Source: Lentisalinibacter orientalis
GTDB taxonomy: Bacteria; Pseudomonadota; Gammaproteobacteria; Steroidobacterales; Woeseiaceae
Reading direction: 5' to 3'
NCBI RefSeq assembly: GCF_040706535.1
Contig: NZ_JAPDRJ010000001.1
Span: forward strand, 992,001-1,056,000
DNA length: 64,000 bases
Under the pieces are notes generated by a model, which was not told the DNA's origin, ran no database searches, and worked only from the letters and a program-made list of their open reading frames with translations. A program made the translations under genes and the position numbers. This document shows positions 40,980-48,394 of this stretch, piece by piece; the first letter of the stretch is position 1; each line of letters starts with the position of its first letter.

Positions 40980-41702
40980 TTGCGGGACATCGTGATCATG
41001 CTGCTTTGCACCGCCGGTGCAGGCGCCTGCATCGTCGTCGGCGGTCTTTTCGCCCGGCTGGAGCGTATCCGGCCGCAGTGGCTGGAGCGGGAATTCCGCC
41101 ACGGCGTGATCGCGTTCGGCGGCGGCGTACTCGTCTCCGCCGTGGCTCTGGTCCTCGTGCCTGAGGGCAGCGACTACACGGATTCGGCGGTGCTGTCCTG
41201 CGCGGCCTTTATCGCCGGCGGCGGTGTCTTCTTCGCCGTCGAGCGCTATCTCGGGCTACGCCGCCGTGAGACCCCTCAGCTGAGCGCGATGCTCATGGAC
41301 TACCTGCCGGAGTCCCTCGCGCTGGGCGGGATGTTCGCCACGGGCGCCGGCGCCGCACCGCTGCTGGCACTGCTCATCGGTCTGCAGAACCTGCCCGAGG
41401 GCTTCAACGCCTACCGGGAACTGGCAGCCGCGGGCAAGTCGGGCCCCGACCGCACCCTGGTGAAAATGGCCTGGCTCACGTTGCTGGGCCCGGCGGTGGG
41501 GCTGGTGGGCTGGTACTGGGGCCCGGACTACCCGGTAGCCCTGGGAGCGGTGATGTTGTTCGCCGCAGGGGGAATCCTCTATCTGCTTTTTCAGGATATC
41601 GCGCCCCAGTCCCGTCTCGAGCGTCACTGGGGCCCCAGTCTCGGCGCCGTGCTCGGTTTCGCCCTCGGCATGCTCGGCCAGCTTCTGGTGGAGGGAGCCT
41701 GA
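40980..41702 (+). CDS. ZIP-family-like metal transporter
   Basis: A protein of up to 240 residues with about seven hydrophobic segments. ZIP-type metal sites are recognisable as LMDYLPESLALGG and GLQNLPEGFNAYREL, and a further EIxP-like site appears as FQDIAPQS, but the first His of the HNxPEG motif is changed (Asp-Tyr-Leu-Pro-Glu-Ser), so transport could differ from zinc uptake. The start is uncertain: TTG 40980, GTG 40992 (GCGGGA five bases before) or ATG 40998; I list the longest. It begins 19 bp after the cytochrome stop and closes the presumed metal cluster. Confidence 0.75.
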   Translation: MRDIVIMLLCTAGAGACIVVGGLFARLERIRPQWLEREFRHGVIAFGGGVLVSAVALVLVPEGSDYTDSAVLSCAAFIAGGGVFFAVERYLGLRRRETPQLSAMLMDYLPESLALGGMFATGAGAAPLLALLIGLQNLPEGFNAYRELAAAGKSGPDRTLVKMAWLTLLGPAVGLVGWYWGPDYPVALGAVMLFAAGGILYLLFQDIAPQSRLERHWGPSLGAVLGFALGMLGQLLVEGA

Positions 41703-41780
41703 GCGGCTCTTGCGGGCGGGCGCGCATATGCAGATTCCGACGGTTTCCCGGCGCACGGCAACGCGTTATCGTGGTCTTGT

Positions 41781-41804
41781 CCGGGCAGGCCCGGGCCTGC
41801 CCGG
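41781..41804. terminator. Perfect 24-bp palindrome between ZIP-like and deacylase genes
   Basis: CCGGGCAGGCCC is followed at once by its reverse complement GGGCCTGCCCGG. As RNA it would form a very stable hairpin, followed only by TTTCCC. It may end the upstream cluster or act as an operator, since it lies 28 bp before the next ATG. Confidence 0.4.
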
Positions 41805-41831
41805 TTTCCCGCGGGAGACAAGGAGACGGCC

Positions 41832-42287
41832 ATGCCTGTTACCAGACTGAAGGAATTCCTCGACCGAGAGAACGTCAAGTACGTCACCATCGGCCATTCG
41901 CCCGCCTTCACCGCCCAGGAGATCGCCGAACGGGCGCACATCCCCGGCAAGGAGCTGGCCAAGACGGTGATGGTGAAGATCGACGGCGAACTGGCGATGA
42001 TCGTGGTGCCGGCGTCGGACCACGTGAAGCTCGCGCATCTGACGGAGGCACTGGGCGCCGACGAGGTGGAACTCGCCGGCGAGTACGAGTTCAAGGAGCG
42101 CTTCCCGGACTGCGAGACCGGGGCGATGCCGCCCTTCGGCAACCTCTACGACATGAAGGTGTTCGTTTCGGCGGCACTCAGGGAGGACGACGAGATCGCC
42201 TTCAACGCCGGCTCCCACAGCGAGCTGATCCGCATGGCCTATGCCGACTTCGAGCGGCTGGTGAACCCGACGCCGCTGGCGGCGTAA
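41832..42287 (+). CDS. YbaK/ProX-like aminoacyl-tRNA deacylase
   Basis: A 151-residue protein of the YbaK/prolyl-tRNA-synthetase-associated domain family: VTIGHSPAFTAQEIAERAHIPGKELAKTVMVKID with the catalytic-type Lys, then ETGAMPPFGNLYDMKVFV and FNAGSHSELIRMAYADF. Free-standing members clear Cys- or Ala-charged tRNA(Pro) and related mischarged tRNAs. Many proteobacteria keep this short form in stress-related contexts. ACAAGGAGACG before the ATG is a good ribosome site. Four REP units follow the stop. Confidence 0.85.
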   Translation: MPVTRLKEFLDRENVKYVTIGHSPAFTAQEIAERAHIPGKELAKTVMVKIDGELAMIVVPASDHVKLAHLTEALGADEVELAGEYEFKERFPDCETGAMPPFGNLYDMKVFVSAALREDDEIAFNAGSHSELIRMAYADFERLVNPTPLAA

Positions 42288-42292
42288 CGGCC

Positions 42293-42409
42293 GTAGGAGG
42301 GCCTTCAGGCCCGATTGCTCAAGGGATCGGGGCTAAAGCCCCTCCTACGGGGACATTGTAGGAGCGCGTTCAGGCGCGACACCGCGGTCGGGGCTGAAGC
42401 CCCTCCTAC
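42293..42409. repeat. Cluster of four REP units in three sequence variants
   Basis: Units at 42293-42314 (palindrome GGGCCTTCAGGCCC), 42327-42348 (GGGGCTAAAGCCCC), 42358-42379 (head GTAGGAGCGCG with matching GCGCGA tail) and 42388-42409 (GGGGCTGAAGCCCC). Stem changes are compensated in each unit. The first starts 5 bp after the deacylase stop; the last provides the TAG stop of the SOUL gene on the other strand. Confidence 0.9.
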
Positions 42410-43041
42410 AGGGTGTTCGGGTCGATCTCCACCAGTATCTCGTTGCGGCGAAGGAACGGCGGCGTGAACGGGGCGTTATAGGCGGCGGACCGGGGTGTGC
42501 CGACGATCTCGATGCCGTCGCGCTCGAGCGCGCGGAGCAGGATCGACGTGTGCTTCTCGAAGTTGGACGCCGTCCAGCGCCCCGAGTAACGGTGCACGGC
42601 CATGGTGCGTGCGGGTATCTCGCGGATGGTCACCCGTTCGTCGTCCGGCACGGGCAGCGTCTCGCGGGTGTACTTCCGCTCCATCACGAACTGGTAGCGG
42701 TAGCGCTGCGCCCCGGCCACGCGCTCGGAGATCACCGGCACAGTCATGTTCATCTTCACGCTCTCCGCCGGCTCCCGCGTCACCGGCGCCGTCATCGCCA
42801 TCTTCTCCGACGCCTGGTTGTCGCCGAAGATGTAGCCGGCCAGGATGCGGAACCCTCTGCCGCCGCTCTCGCCGTAATCGCCCTCCACGACCGTCTCGGC
42901 CACCAGGTAGGACTCGTAGGCGCGGATCTCGTACTCCTGGCGCTCGGCCAGCACCTGGTACTCCGGTTCCTCGTAGGCCATGGCGATCCCCGTCAGCATC
43001 AAAGAGACGACGGCAGTGATTATGGCAACGGCTGGACGCAT
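42406..43041 (-). CDS. SOUL family haem-binding protein
   Basis: A 211-residue exported protein with signal peptide (to about residue 22, GIAMA). The SOUL/HBP fold is recognisable by YQVLAERQEYEIRAYESYLVAETV, the GRGFRILAGYIFGDNQASEKMAMTAPVT core and the C-terminal TASNFEKHTSILLRALERDGI...YNAPFTPPFLRRNEILVEI. SOUL proteins bind haem or porphyrins loosely; bacterial periplasmic members have no assigned role. The last codons run into a REP unit, whose GTAG head supplies the TAG stop. It is divergent from the HMG-CoA reductase gene. Confidence 0.9.
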   Translation of the reverse strand: MRPAVAIITAVVSLMLTGIAMAYEEPEYQVLAERQEYEIRAYESYLVAETVVEGDYGESGGRGFRILAGYIFGDNQASEKMAMTAPVTREPAESVKMNMTVPVISERVAGAQRYRYQFVMERKYTRETLPVPDDERVTIREIPARTMAVHRYSGRWTASNFEKHTSILLRALERDGIEIVGTPRSAAYNAPFTPPFLRRNEILVEIDPNTL

Positions 43042-43060
43042 GGATCACCTCGATAATCAC

Positions 43061-43082
43061 GTAGGAGGGCCTTCAGGCCCGA
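43061..43082. repeat. Single REP unit upstream of SOUL and HMG-CoA reductase genes
   Basis: One 22-bp unit of the GGGCCT/AGGCCC type, the only unpaired and 5'-located unit in the window. It runs directly into the 11-bp repeats at 43081. Confidence 0.88.
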
Positions 43083-43115
43083 TCCGATATCGATCCGATA
43101 TCGTTCCGATATAAT
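43081..43115 (+). promoter_or_regulatory. Triple 11-bp repeat with consensus -10 before HMG-CoA reductase
   Basis: GATCCGATATC (43081-43091), GATCCGATATC (43092-43102) and GTTCCGATATA (43103-43113) are direct repeats at exact 11-bp period. The last one merges into a perfect -10, TATAAT (43110-43115). No -35 match is present at 17 bp, so an activator bound to the repeats may replace it. Confidence 0.55.
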
Positions 43116-43144
43116 TCGCCAAAACAACAAGAACGGAGGCAGCC

Positions 43145-44305
43145 ATGCCGAGAATCCCCCGCGATCGCGACAACGATTACTCCGAGGAGGCGGTGCGCAG
43201 CCGCCGGGAGTTCATCACCGAGCAGACCGGCACCCGCTTTACCCATCTCGCCAGCTACTCGCTCGACCCTGCCACGCTGCGTGGCAATATCGAGAACTTC
43301 ACGGGCGTCGCGCAGATGCCGGTCGGCTACGCCGGCCCGCTGCTGGTGAACGGCGAGCACGCCGAGGGCGAGTTCTACGTGCCCATGGCCACCACCGAGG
43401 GCACGCTGGTGGCGAGCTACAACCGCGGCATGAGCATCACCCGCGAGGCGGGCGGCATTACCACCACCATCGCCGACGATGCCATGCAGCGCGCGCCGGT
43501 CTTCGTCTTCCCGAGCGCGCGGGAGGCCCGCGCTTTCGGCGAGTGGGTGTCCGAGAACTTCGCCGGCATCAAGGCGGCGGCGGAGGCCACGACCAGCGTC
43601 GGCAAGCTGCGCGACATCGAGCAGTATGCGGCCAGCCGCATGCTCTACCTGCGCTTCAACTTCACTACGGGCGACGCGGCCGGCCAGAACATGGCGGGCA
43701 AGGCGGCGCTGGCGGCCTGCCACTGGATCGTCGAGCAATACGGACGCGTGGAGTACTACCTGTCGGGCAACATGGATACCGACAAGAAGCACTCCACGCT
43801 CAACTCCCTGCACAGCCGGGGCAAGCGCGTGATCGCCGAGGTGACCATCCCGGACGCGCTGCTGCGCGACCGCATGCGGGTCTCCGCCGAGCAGCTGTTC
43901 GCCACGCGGCGCGTGTCCCAGCTGGGCGCGCTCATGGCCGGCGCCGTTTACAACGGCGTGCATCCGGCCAACGCCATCGCCGCCACCTTCATCGCCACCG
44001 GCCAGGACGAGGCCAACGTGGCCGAGTCCCACGCCGCCTTCACCTACGCCGAGGTCACGCGCACGGGTGACTTCTACTACTCCATCACGCTGCCGTCGCT
44101 GATCGTCGCCACCTACGGCGGCGGCACGGGGCTGGCCACCCAGCGCGAGTGCCTGGAGTCGCTCGGCTGCTACGGACCCGGCAAGGCCCGCAAGCTCGCG
44201 GAGATCATCGCGGCCACCGTGCTCTGCGGCGAGATCTCCCTGGGCGCCGCCGTCGTGGCCGAAGAGTGGGTGAGCAGTCATGAAACCTATGGAAGAAACC
44301 GATGA
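43145..44305 (+). CDS. Hydroxymethylglutaryl-CoA reductase (class I type)
   Basis: A 386-residue soluble reductase, close to the catalytic domain length. Catalytic residues are all present: Glu85 (TTEGTLVAS), Lys214/Lys215 (TDKKHS), Asp288 (GQDEAN) and His379 near the C-terminus (WVSSHETYG). ENFTGVAQMPVGYAGPLL and AGKAALAACH support the assignment. The TTEGTLV and single C-terminal His pattern look more like the NADPH-using class I than the degradative class II. The enzyme makes mevalonate from HMG-CoA. No other mevalonate-pathway gene lies in the window, so its role is open: isoprenoid synthesis, mevalonate use, or HMG-CoA breakdown. GGAGGC precedes the ATG. Confidence 0.92.
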   Translation: MPRIPRDRDNDYSEEAVRSRREFITEQTGTRFTHLASYSLDPATLRGNIENFTGVAQMPVGYAGPLLVNGEHAEGEFYVPMATTEGTLVASYNRGMSITREAGGITTTIADDAMQRAPVFVFPSAREARAFGEWVSENFAGIKAAAEATTSVGKLRDIEQYAASRMLYLRFNFTTGDAAGQNMAGKAALAACHWIVEQYGRVEYYLSGNMDTDKKHSTLNSLHSRGKRVIAEVTIPDALLRDRMRVSAEQLFATRRVSQLGALMAGAVYNGVHPANAIAATFIATGQDEANVAESHAAFTYAEVTRTGDFYYSITLPSLIVATYGGGTGLATQRECLESLGCYGPGKARKLAEIIAATVLCGEISLGAAVVAEEWVSSHETYGRNR

Positions 44306-44344
44306 AAGGCTGCTAATCATCAGGTATAGCCTGTCTTTCTCATC

Positions 44345-44370
44345 GGCAGAAACGGCTTGTTGCTTCTGCC
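44345..44370 (+). terminator. Hairpin after HMG-CoA reductase gene
   Basis: GGCAGAA (44345-44351) pairs with TTCTGCC (44364-44370) across a 12-nt loop, 40 bp after the stop codon. There is no T-run after it, so it is at best a weak or factor-assisted terminator. Confidence 0.35.
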
Positions 44371-44432
44371 CCACGCCGTAGCATGCGGCGGCAGATCCCC
44401 CCGAGCCAACACTTTCGAGAGGCAATAATGCC

Positions 44433-45188
44433 ATGAAGAAGACCACCAACATCCTGGCCGGTGCCGGGCTCTCCCTATTGCTGTCGGCTCCCGCGCTGGC
44501 GGCCGGCGGCTCCGCCGAATGGGGCTATTCCGGCAAGACCGGCCCCGAGAACTGGGGCGACCTGTCTGAGGCCTACGAGGTCTGCAAAAAGGGTCTGATG
44601 CAGTCGCCCATCGACCTGGGCCAGGCCGGTGCCGTCGGCGACCTGGAGGTGTCCGTGGACTGGGAGTCGGCGCCTCTCAACATGTTCAACAACGGCAAGA
44701 CGGTGCAGGCGAACTTCGGCAAAGGCTCCTACATGACCAGCGGCGGCAAGGTGTTCTCGCTGATCCAGGTGCACTTCCACACGCCCAGCGAGCACACCAT
44801 CGGCGGTGAGCACTATCCGCTGGTCGCGCACTTCGTGCATGCCACCGACAAGGGCGAGCTCGGCGTGCTCGGCATCCTGTTCGAGGAAGGCGAGGCGAAT
44901 GTCGAGCTGCAGACGCTCATCGACAACGCCGGCAAGGTGGGCGCCGACGCCGAGGACATCAAGGGCGCCACGTTCGACCCCAACGGCATGCTGCCGGACG
45001 AGATCGAGGTCTTCCGTTACATGGGTTCCCTCACCACCCCGCCGTGCTCCGAGGGCGTGAACTGGCACGTGGCGGAGGACACCGTTGAGGCCAGCGCCGC
45101 CCAGATCGCGGCCATGGAAGGCTTCATGGGCAACAACGCCCGCCCCGTGCTGCCGCTGAACGGCCGTCTGCTGGTCGCCCCGGAATAA
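44433..45188 (+). CDS. Alpha-type carbonic anhydrase (periplasmic)
   Basis: A 251-residue protein with signal peptide (to about residue 23, PALAA). It has the alpha-CA zinc triad His114, His116 (VHFHTPSEH) and His133 (VAHFVH), along with SPIDL, FRYMGSLTTPPCSEGVNW and a Cys pair (YEVCKK with PPCSEG) that forms the usual disulphide. The enzyme interconverts CO2 and bicarbonate in the periplasm. AGAGGCA lies in front of the ATG. The gene is preceded by 127 bp of spacer and appears to be a single-gene unit. Confidence 0.94.
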   Translation: MKKTTNILAGAGLSLLLSAPALAAGGSAEWGYSGKTGPENWGDLSEAYEVCKKGLMQSPIDLGQAGAVGDLEVSVDWESAPLNMFNNGKTVQANFGKGSYMTSGGKVFSLIQVHFHTPSEHTIGGEHYPLVAHFVHATDKGELGVLGILFEEGEANVELQTLIDNAGKVGADAEDIKGATFDPNGMLPDEIEVFRYMGSLTTPPCSEGVNWHVAEDTVEASAAQIAAMEGFMGNNARPVLPLNGRLLVAPE

Positions 45189-45214
45189 GGCGGTAGCCTG
45201 CATCGAGTCCCCTA

Positions 45215-45274
45215 GGTCGGTATACCGGCCATCCACTCCGCAGGGATTGCGGAGCCGGTCGCGGGGNCCCCGCG
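45215..45274. other. Palindromic spacer with one undetermined base
   Basis: GGTCGGTATACCGGCC (45215-45230) is a 16-bp palindrome with one mismatch. Further on, CGCGGGG and CCCCGCG (45260-45274) flank the single N of the window at 45267. The unknown base is the exact centre of a GC-only palindrome, the kind of place where reads fail; real sequence may be missing. Confidence 0.6.
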
Positions 45275-45352
45275 CCGGATTCTTTGTTTCCACGGGCAGC
45301 GGACCAAACTGGCGGATGAGTTCGCTGTCCTTGCCATTACCAAGCCGTCTTC

Positions 45353-46060
45353 ATGATTCGAATACTCGCCCTGTTCCTGCTGCTCCCCGCCACGGCCGCG
45401 GCCAATACCAGCAACGTCTTCAGCCCGGACGTCGACGACGGCGAGCGGGAGGCCGAATACCGCGTGAGCTTCGTGCCGGAGGACGAACCGGCACCCGAGG
45501 TCTTCTCCCACCGGCTGCATTACCAGCAGGCCTTCAACGACAGCTGGCGCGCCCGCATCCTTGCCGCCCAGCGCAGCGTCGGCGGGGATACCCTGGATCT
45601 CAGCTACACCCGGCTGGAGGTGCAGTGGCAGTACCTGGAAGACCAGGACGCGGGCTGGGACGCGGCGCTGCGATTCGAGGCCCAGGCCGGAGACGAGGGG
45701 CCGAACCGGTTCCGCTTGGGCTGGACCGGCAAGCTTGACCTGGACGGCGGCTGGCAGCTCCGGGCCAATGCGCTCGTCGCGCGCCAGACCGGCGCCGGCG
45801 CCGCACCGGGCCTGCTGCTGGAAACCCGCTCCCAGGTCACCCGCACGATCGGCAACGGCATGCGTCTCGGCGTGGAGATGTTCAACGACCTGAACACCAC
45901 GGCGGACACGGGCAGCTTCGACGAGCAGGAGCACCAGATCGGTCCCGTGCTGAAGGCGAAGATCGGACGCGACTGGTCGCTGCTGGCGAGCTATCTCTTC
46001 GGCGTCTCGGATGCGGCCGACGACGGCGACTTCCGCCTCTTCGTGATCCGCGGCTTCTGA
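45353..46060 (+). CDS. Predicted outer-membrane or periplasmic beta-rich protein
   Basis: A 235-residue protein with signal peptide (to about residue 18, AAANT). The mature chain shows about ten alternating strands (FSHRLHYQQAFNDSWRARILA, TRLEVQWQYLEDQDAGWDAAL, GWQLRANALVARQTG, WSLLASYLFGVSD) and ends in aromatic Phe (FRLFVIRGF), the classical BAM signal of outer-membrane barrels. A family cannot be named, and a porin-like or structural role is open. The 164-bp spacer before it contains the undetermined base at 45267. Confidence 0.7.
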   Translation: MIRILALFLLLPATAAANTSNVFSPDVDDGEREAEYRVSFVPEDEPAPEVFSHRLHYQQAFNDSWRARILAAQRSVGGDTLDLSYTRLEVQWQYLEDQDAGWDAALRFEAQAGDEGPNRFRLGWTGKLDLDGGWQLRANALVARQTGAGAAPGLLLETRSQVTRTIGNGMRLGVEMFNDLNTTADTGSFDEQEHQIGPVLKAKIGRDWSLLASYLFGVSDAADDGDFRLFVIRGF

Positions 46061-46097
46061 ATATTGACGGGGACCCGCAACTCGATAGCGAGTCGAG

Positions 46098-47015
46098 TCA
46101 GCTGCCTCCGTAGTGGCCGGCGGCGGCGCGTACCTCGGCCAGCATGGCCGCGGCGGCGGGCGTCATCGGCCGCTCCGTCGGCGTCACCAGGCTCGCGTTG
46201 CGCCTGACAGTGGGCCGGTCGACCGGCAGGATGTGCACGCCCCAGGTCTCTTTCGCCAGCCGGCTCGTCACCAGCGCCGGTGAGGTCATCAGCAGGAAGT
46301 CGTTCGCGGCCAGCAGCTTCATGCCGATACGGTAAGCATCCGAGCCGATGAAGCGGGTCGGGGGCTCGAGGCCCGCGGCCACGAAGGTCTCGGCGATCAC
46401 CTCCACGTCCGAGGGGCGGGAGTAGGGCACCACCCAGGTGTAGTCGGCCAGGTCCTCCAGGCGGACCCGGCGCTTGCGCGCCAGCGGATGTCCCGGCCGG
46501 CAGGCCACGACGTCGTTCGCCGAGTAGATTACCTCCGCGCGGAATCCGTCCTGCAGCGCGAAATCGCCGACGCCGACGGCCACGAAGTCGAACTCGCCAT
46601 CGTAGAGCCGCTCCAGGATCTGTTCGGAATAGCCTTCGATGAGGTTGATGCGCAGCTTCGGCCGCGCCGCGTGCACACGGCTCACGGCCGGCGCGATGAT
46701 GTCGCCGGCGAAGGTCTCGCCGATGCCCACCGTCACCGTGCCGGTCTCCGCGTCGGCGAGGCTCCTCAGTGCCTCGCGGGCGCGCCGGTCCGCCGCGATC
46801 TGCGAGCGGGCGTGGGTCACGAGCGCCTCGCCGTAGGCCGTCAGCCGGGTGATGCCGCCGGGGCCGCGGTCGAACAACCGCACCGCGAGCTCCTTCTCCA
46901 GCCCCGACAGGCTGGCCGACAGCGCCTGCTGGGTGAGGCCGAGCTCGCGCGCGCCGGCGGCCAGCGTGCCGTGATCGACCACTGCGAGGAAGCGCTCGAG
47001 CTGCCTTAGTTCCAT
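46098..47015 (-). CDS. LysR-family transcriptional regulator
   Basis: A 305-residue regulator: winged helix at residues 1-60 (LRQLERFLAVVDHGTLAAGARELGLTQQALSASLSGLEKEL) and a two-part effector domain (residues 88-300; TVTVGIGETFAGDIIAPAVSRV). I use ATG 47015; a longer frame would translate the REP units upstream into the spurious repeat GGPSGPI. The SDR gene lies upstream on the same strand with REPs between, so the typical divergent target is missing. The SDR/HapK-like operon or the divergent methyltransferase operon beyond it is the likely target. Confidence 0.9.
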   Translation of the reverse strand: MELRQLERFLAVVDHGTLAAGARELGLTQQALSASLSGLEKELAVRLFDRGPGGITRLTAYGEALVTHARSQIAADRRAREALRSLADAETGTVTVGIGETFAGDIIAPAVSRVHAARPKLRINLIEGYSEQILERLYDGEFDFVAVGVGDFALQDGFRAEVIYSANDVVACRPGHPLARKRRVRLEDLADYTWVVPYSRPSDVEVIAETFVAAGLEPPTRFIGSDAYRIGMKLLAANDFLLMTSPALVTSRLAKETWGVHILPVDRPTVRRNASLVTPTERPMTPAAAAMLAEVRAAAGHYGGS

Positions 47016-47026
47016 GGTGACACCCG

Positions 47027-47121
47027 GTAGGAGGGCCTTCAGGCCCGACCCGGTCTGATGAATCGGGCCTGAAGGCCCTCCCACAAAGGCAGGCCCTCCC
47101 ACAAAGGCAAGCCCTCCCACA
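47027..47121. repeat. REP pair followed by degenerate half-units
   Basis: Inward-facing units at 47027-47048 and 47063-47084 (tail form CTCCCAC), then two truncated copies of the right half (AGGCAGGCCCTCCCAC and AGGCAAGCCCTCCCAC, to 47121). It fills the spacer between the LysR and SDR genes. Confidence 0.85.
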
Positions 47122-47127
47122 TGGTGA

Positions 47128-47961
47128 TTAATGCATCTCCTCGCCGCCGCTCACGTTCAGCGCCTCGCCGGTGATGAACGCTGCGTCGTCGGAGGCGAGG
47201 AACGCGGTCGCTGCCGCCGTGTCCTCGGGCAGGCCGACGCGGCCCAGCGGGATGCGGCTGCGGAGACCGGCACGGTACTCCTCCACGGTCTGGCCGCGGT
47301 ACTTCGCGAAGTACTCGTTCTGCTTCTTCCCGAGTCCGGTAGTGACGTGGTTCGGGCAGACAGCGTTCACCGTGATGCCGTCGCCGGCGTAATCAATTGC
47401 CGCCGTGCGGGTCAGCCCGACCATGCCGTGCTTGGACGCGACGTAGGGCGCCATGTGCGGGAAGCCGGACTTCGCGGCCTGGCTGGCGATGTTGATGATG
47501 CGCCCGCCGTCGCCCTGCGCACGCATCTGCGCCGCGGCGATACGGGTGCACAGGAAGGCACCGGTCAGGTTCACGTCCAGCACCAGCTGCCACTCTTCCA
47601 GCGTGAGCTCGGCCGTGTGCTTCATCATGTAACCCACACCGGCGTTGTTCACCAGGATGTCCAGCCGTCCGAACGCCTGCACGGTGCCGTCCACCAGTGC
47701 CTGCACCTGGGCCTCGTCGCGCACGTCGCAGGGCAGCGCCACCGCCTCGGCGCCGGCCTCGCGCAGCCCCGAGGCCACCGCTTCCATCTCCTCGGTGGTG
47801 CCGATGTTGCCCGTGTCCAGGCCCTCGTCCGGCCGGCCGAGATCGGTGACCACCACCCTGCAGCCCTCCGCCGCGAGACGCTTCAGGATGCCCTCGCCGA
47901 GGCCCTCGCGCCGCCCCGAGCCGGTGCAGACGGCGACCTTGCCTTCCAGTCCTCGCATCAC
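47128..47961 (-). CDS. SDR-family oxidoreductase
   Basis: A 277-residue (GTG 47961) or 276-residue (ATG 47958) classical short-chain dehydrogenase. The dinucleotide site begins with VAVCTGSGRREGLGEG (a modified TGxxxGxG), NNAGVGYM is present, and the catalytic Ser-Tyr-Lys set is INIASQAA, then YVASKHG. The chain ends with AFITGEALNVSGGEEMH, the usual substrate-loop and C-terminal pattern. Both starts overlap the stop of the HapK-like gene, so they are translated as a pair. Substrate is unknown; the context suggests a cyclic or aromatic alcohol. Confidence 0.9.
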   Translation of the reverse strand: MMRGLEGKVAVCTGSGRREGLGEGILKRLAAEGCRVVVTDLGRPDEGLDTGNIGTTEEMEAVASGLREAGAEAVALPCDVRDEAQVQALVDGTVQAFGRLDILVNNAGVGYMMKHTAELTLEEWQLVLDVNLTGAFLCTRIAAAQMRAQGDGGRIINIASQAAKSGFPHMAPYVASKHGMVGLTRTAAIDYAGDGITVNAVCPNHVTTGLGKKQNEYFAKYRGQTVEEYRAGLRSRIPLGRVGLPEDTAAATAFLASDDAAFITGEALNVSGGEEMH

Positions 47962-48281
47962 GCGACCTCCTCGCTGAGCATGAACACCGGGTTATCGGCG
48001 AAGCTGCGGAACTCGCTCGCCACCTTCTGCATGGTCTCGGTGGCCACTTCGCTCGCGAACCCGGCCATGTCGCTCACGCGGATCATCTCCACGTACTGGT
48101 AGGGCGCCGGCGCGTCGGAACCCAGCACGCCGGTGGTGCGGTAGACGTCGAAGCCGTCGGTGGTGGCGAGATTGCGCACCGTCGGCAGATCGGTCTCGGC
48201 GGCCCAGCGCTCGTAGGCGGCCGGGTCGGCGTCCGGTTTCAGGTTGAACAACACGATGATGGTGGTGATGGGTGTCGTCAT
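47958..48281 (-). CDS. HapK/REDY-like small protein
   Basis: A 107-residue protein with the dimeric alpha/beta-barrel pattern. IIVLFNLKPDADPAAYERWA and TDLPTVRNLATTDGFDVYRTTG, GSDAPAPYQYVEMIRV and AEFRSFADNPVFML match my memory of the REDY-like HapK family, first seen near prodigiosin-type gene clusters but common in proteobacterial catabolic loci. Function is not known. It is the first gene of a two-gene unit with the SDR. A strong promoter candidate lies just upstream (48314-48342, minus strand). Confidence 0.78.
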   Translation of the reverse strand: MTTPITTIIVLFNLKPDADPAAYERWAAETDLPTVRNLATTDGFDVYRTTGVLGSDAPAPYQYVEMIRVSDMAGFASEVATETMQKVASEFRSFADNPVFMLSEEVA

Positions 48282-48313
48282 GGCTTCGGCTCCCGGTACA
48301 GAACTTCATGCCT

Positions 48314-48365
48314 CTTATACAAAAAGTATTTGTGTTTGACAACAGAAAGCCAATTTCGAGAAAAT
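48314..48365. promoter_or_regulatory. Divergent overlapping sigma70-type promoters
   Basis: Minus strand: -35 TTGTCA (48342-48337), a 17-bp spacer and -10 TATAAG (48319-48314) toward the HapK-like gene. Plus strand: -35 TTGACA (48336-48341) and weak -10 GAAAAT (48360-48365, 18-bp spacer) toward the methyltransferase. The two -35 boxes overlap by five bases, so polymerase binding should be mutually exclusive. ATAC-AAAAA-GTAT between the minus-strand boxes may be an operator. Confidence 0.6.
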
Positions 48366-48394
48366 CCGGGTCCGCTCAGCAGAGGACGCGAAGG

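Noticed and set aside
42293..42409. Insertion sequence or MITE bounded by inverted repeats
   Set aside because: The units are independent 22-bp REPs with different stems; there is no transposase and no target-site duplication.
47016..47120. N-terminal extension of the LysR regulator
   Set aside because: It translates the REP cluster into GGPAFVGGPSGPI-type repeats; the helix-turn-helix begins at the internal Met (47015).
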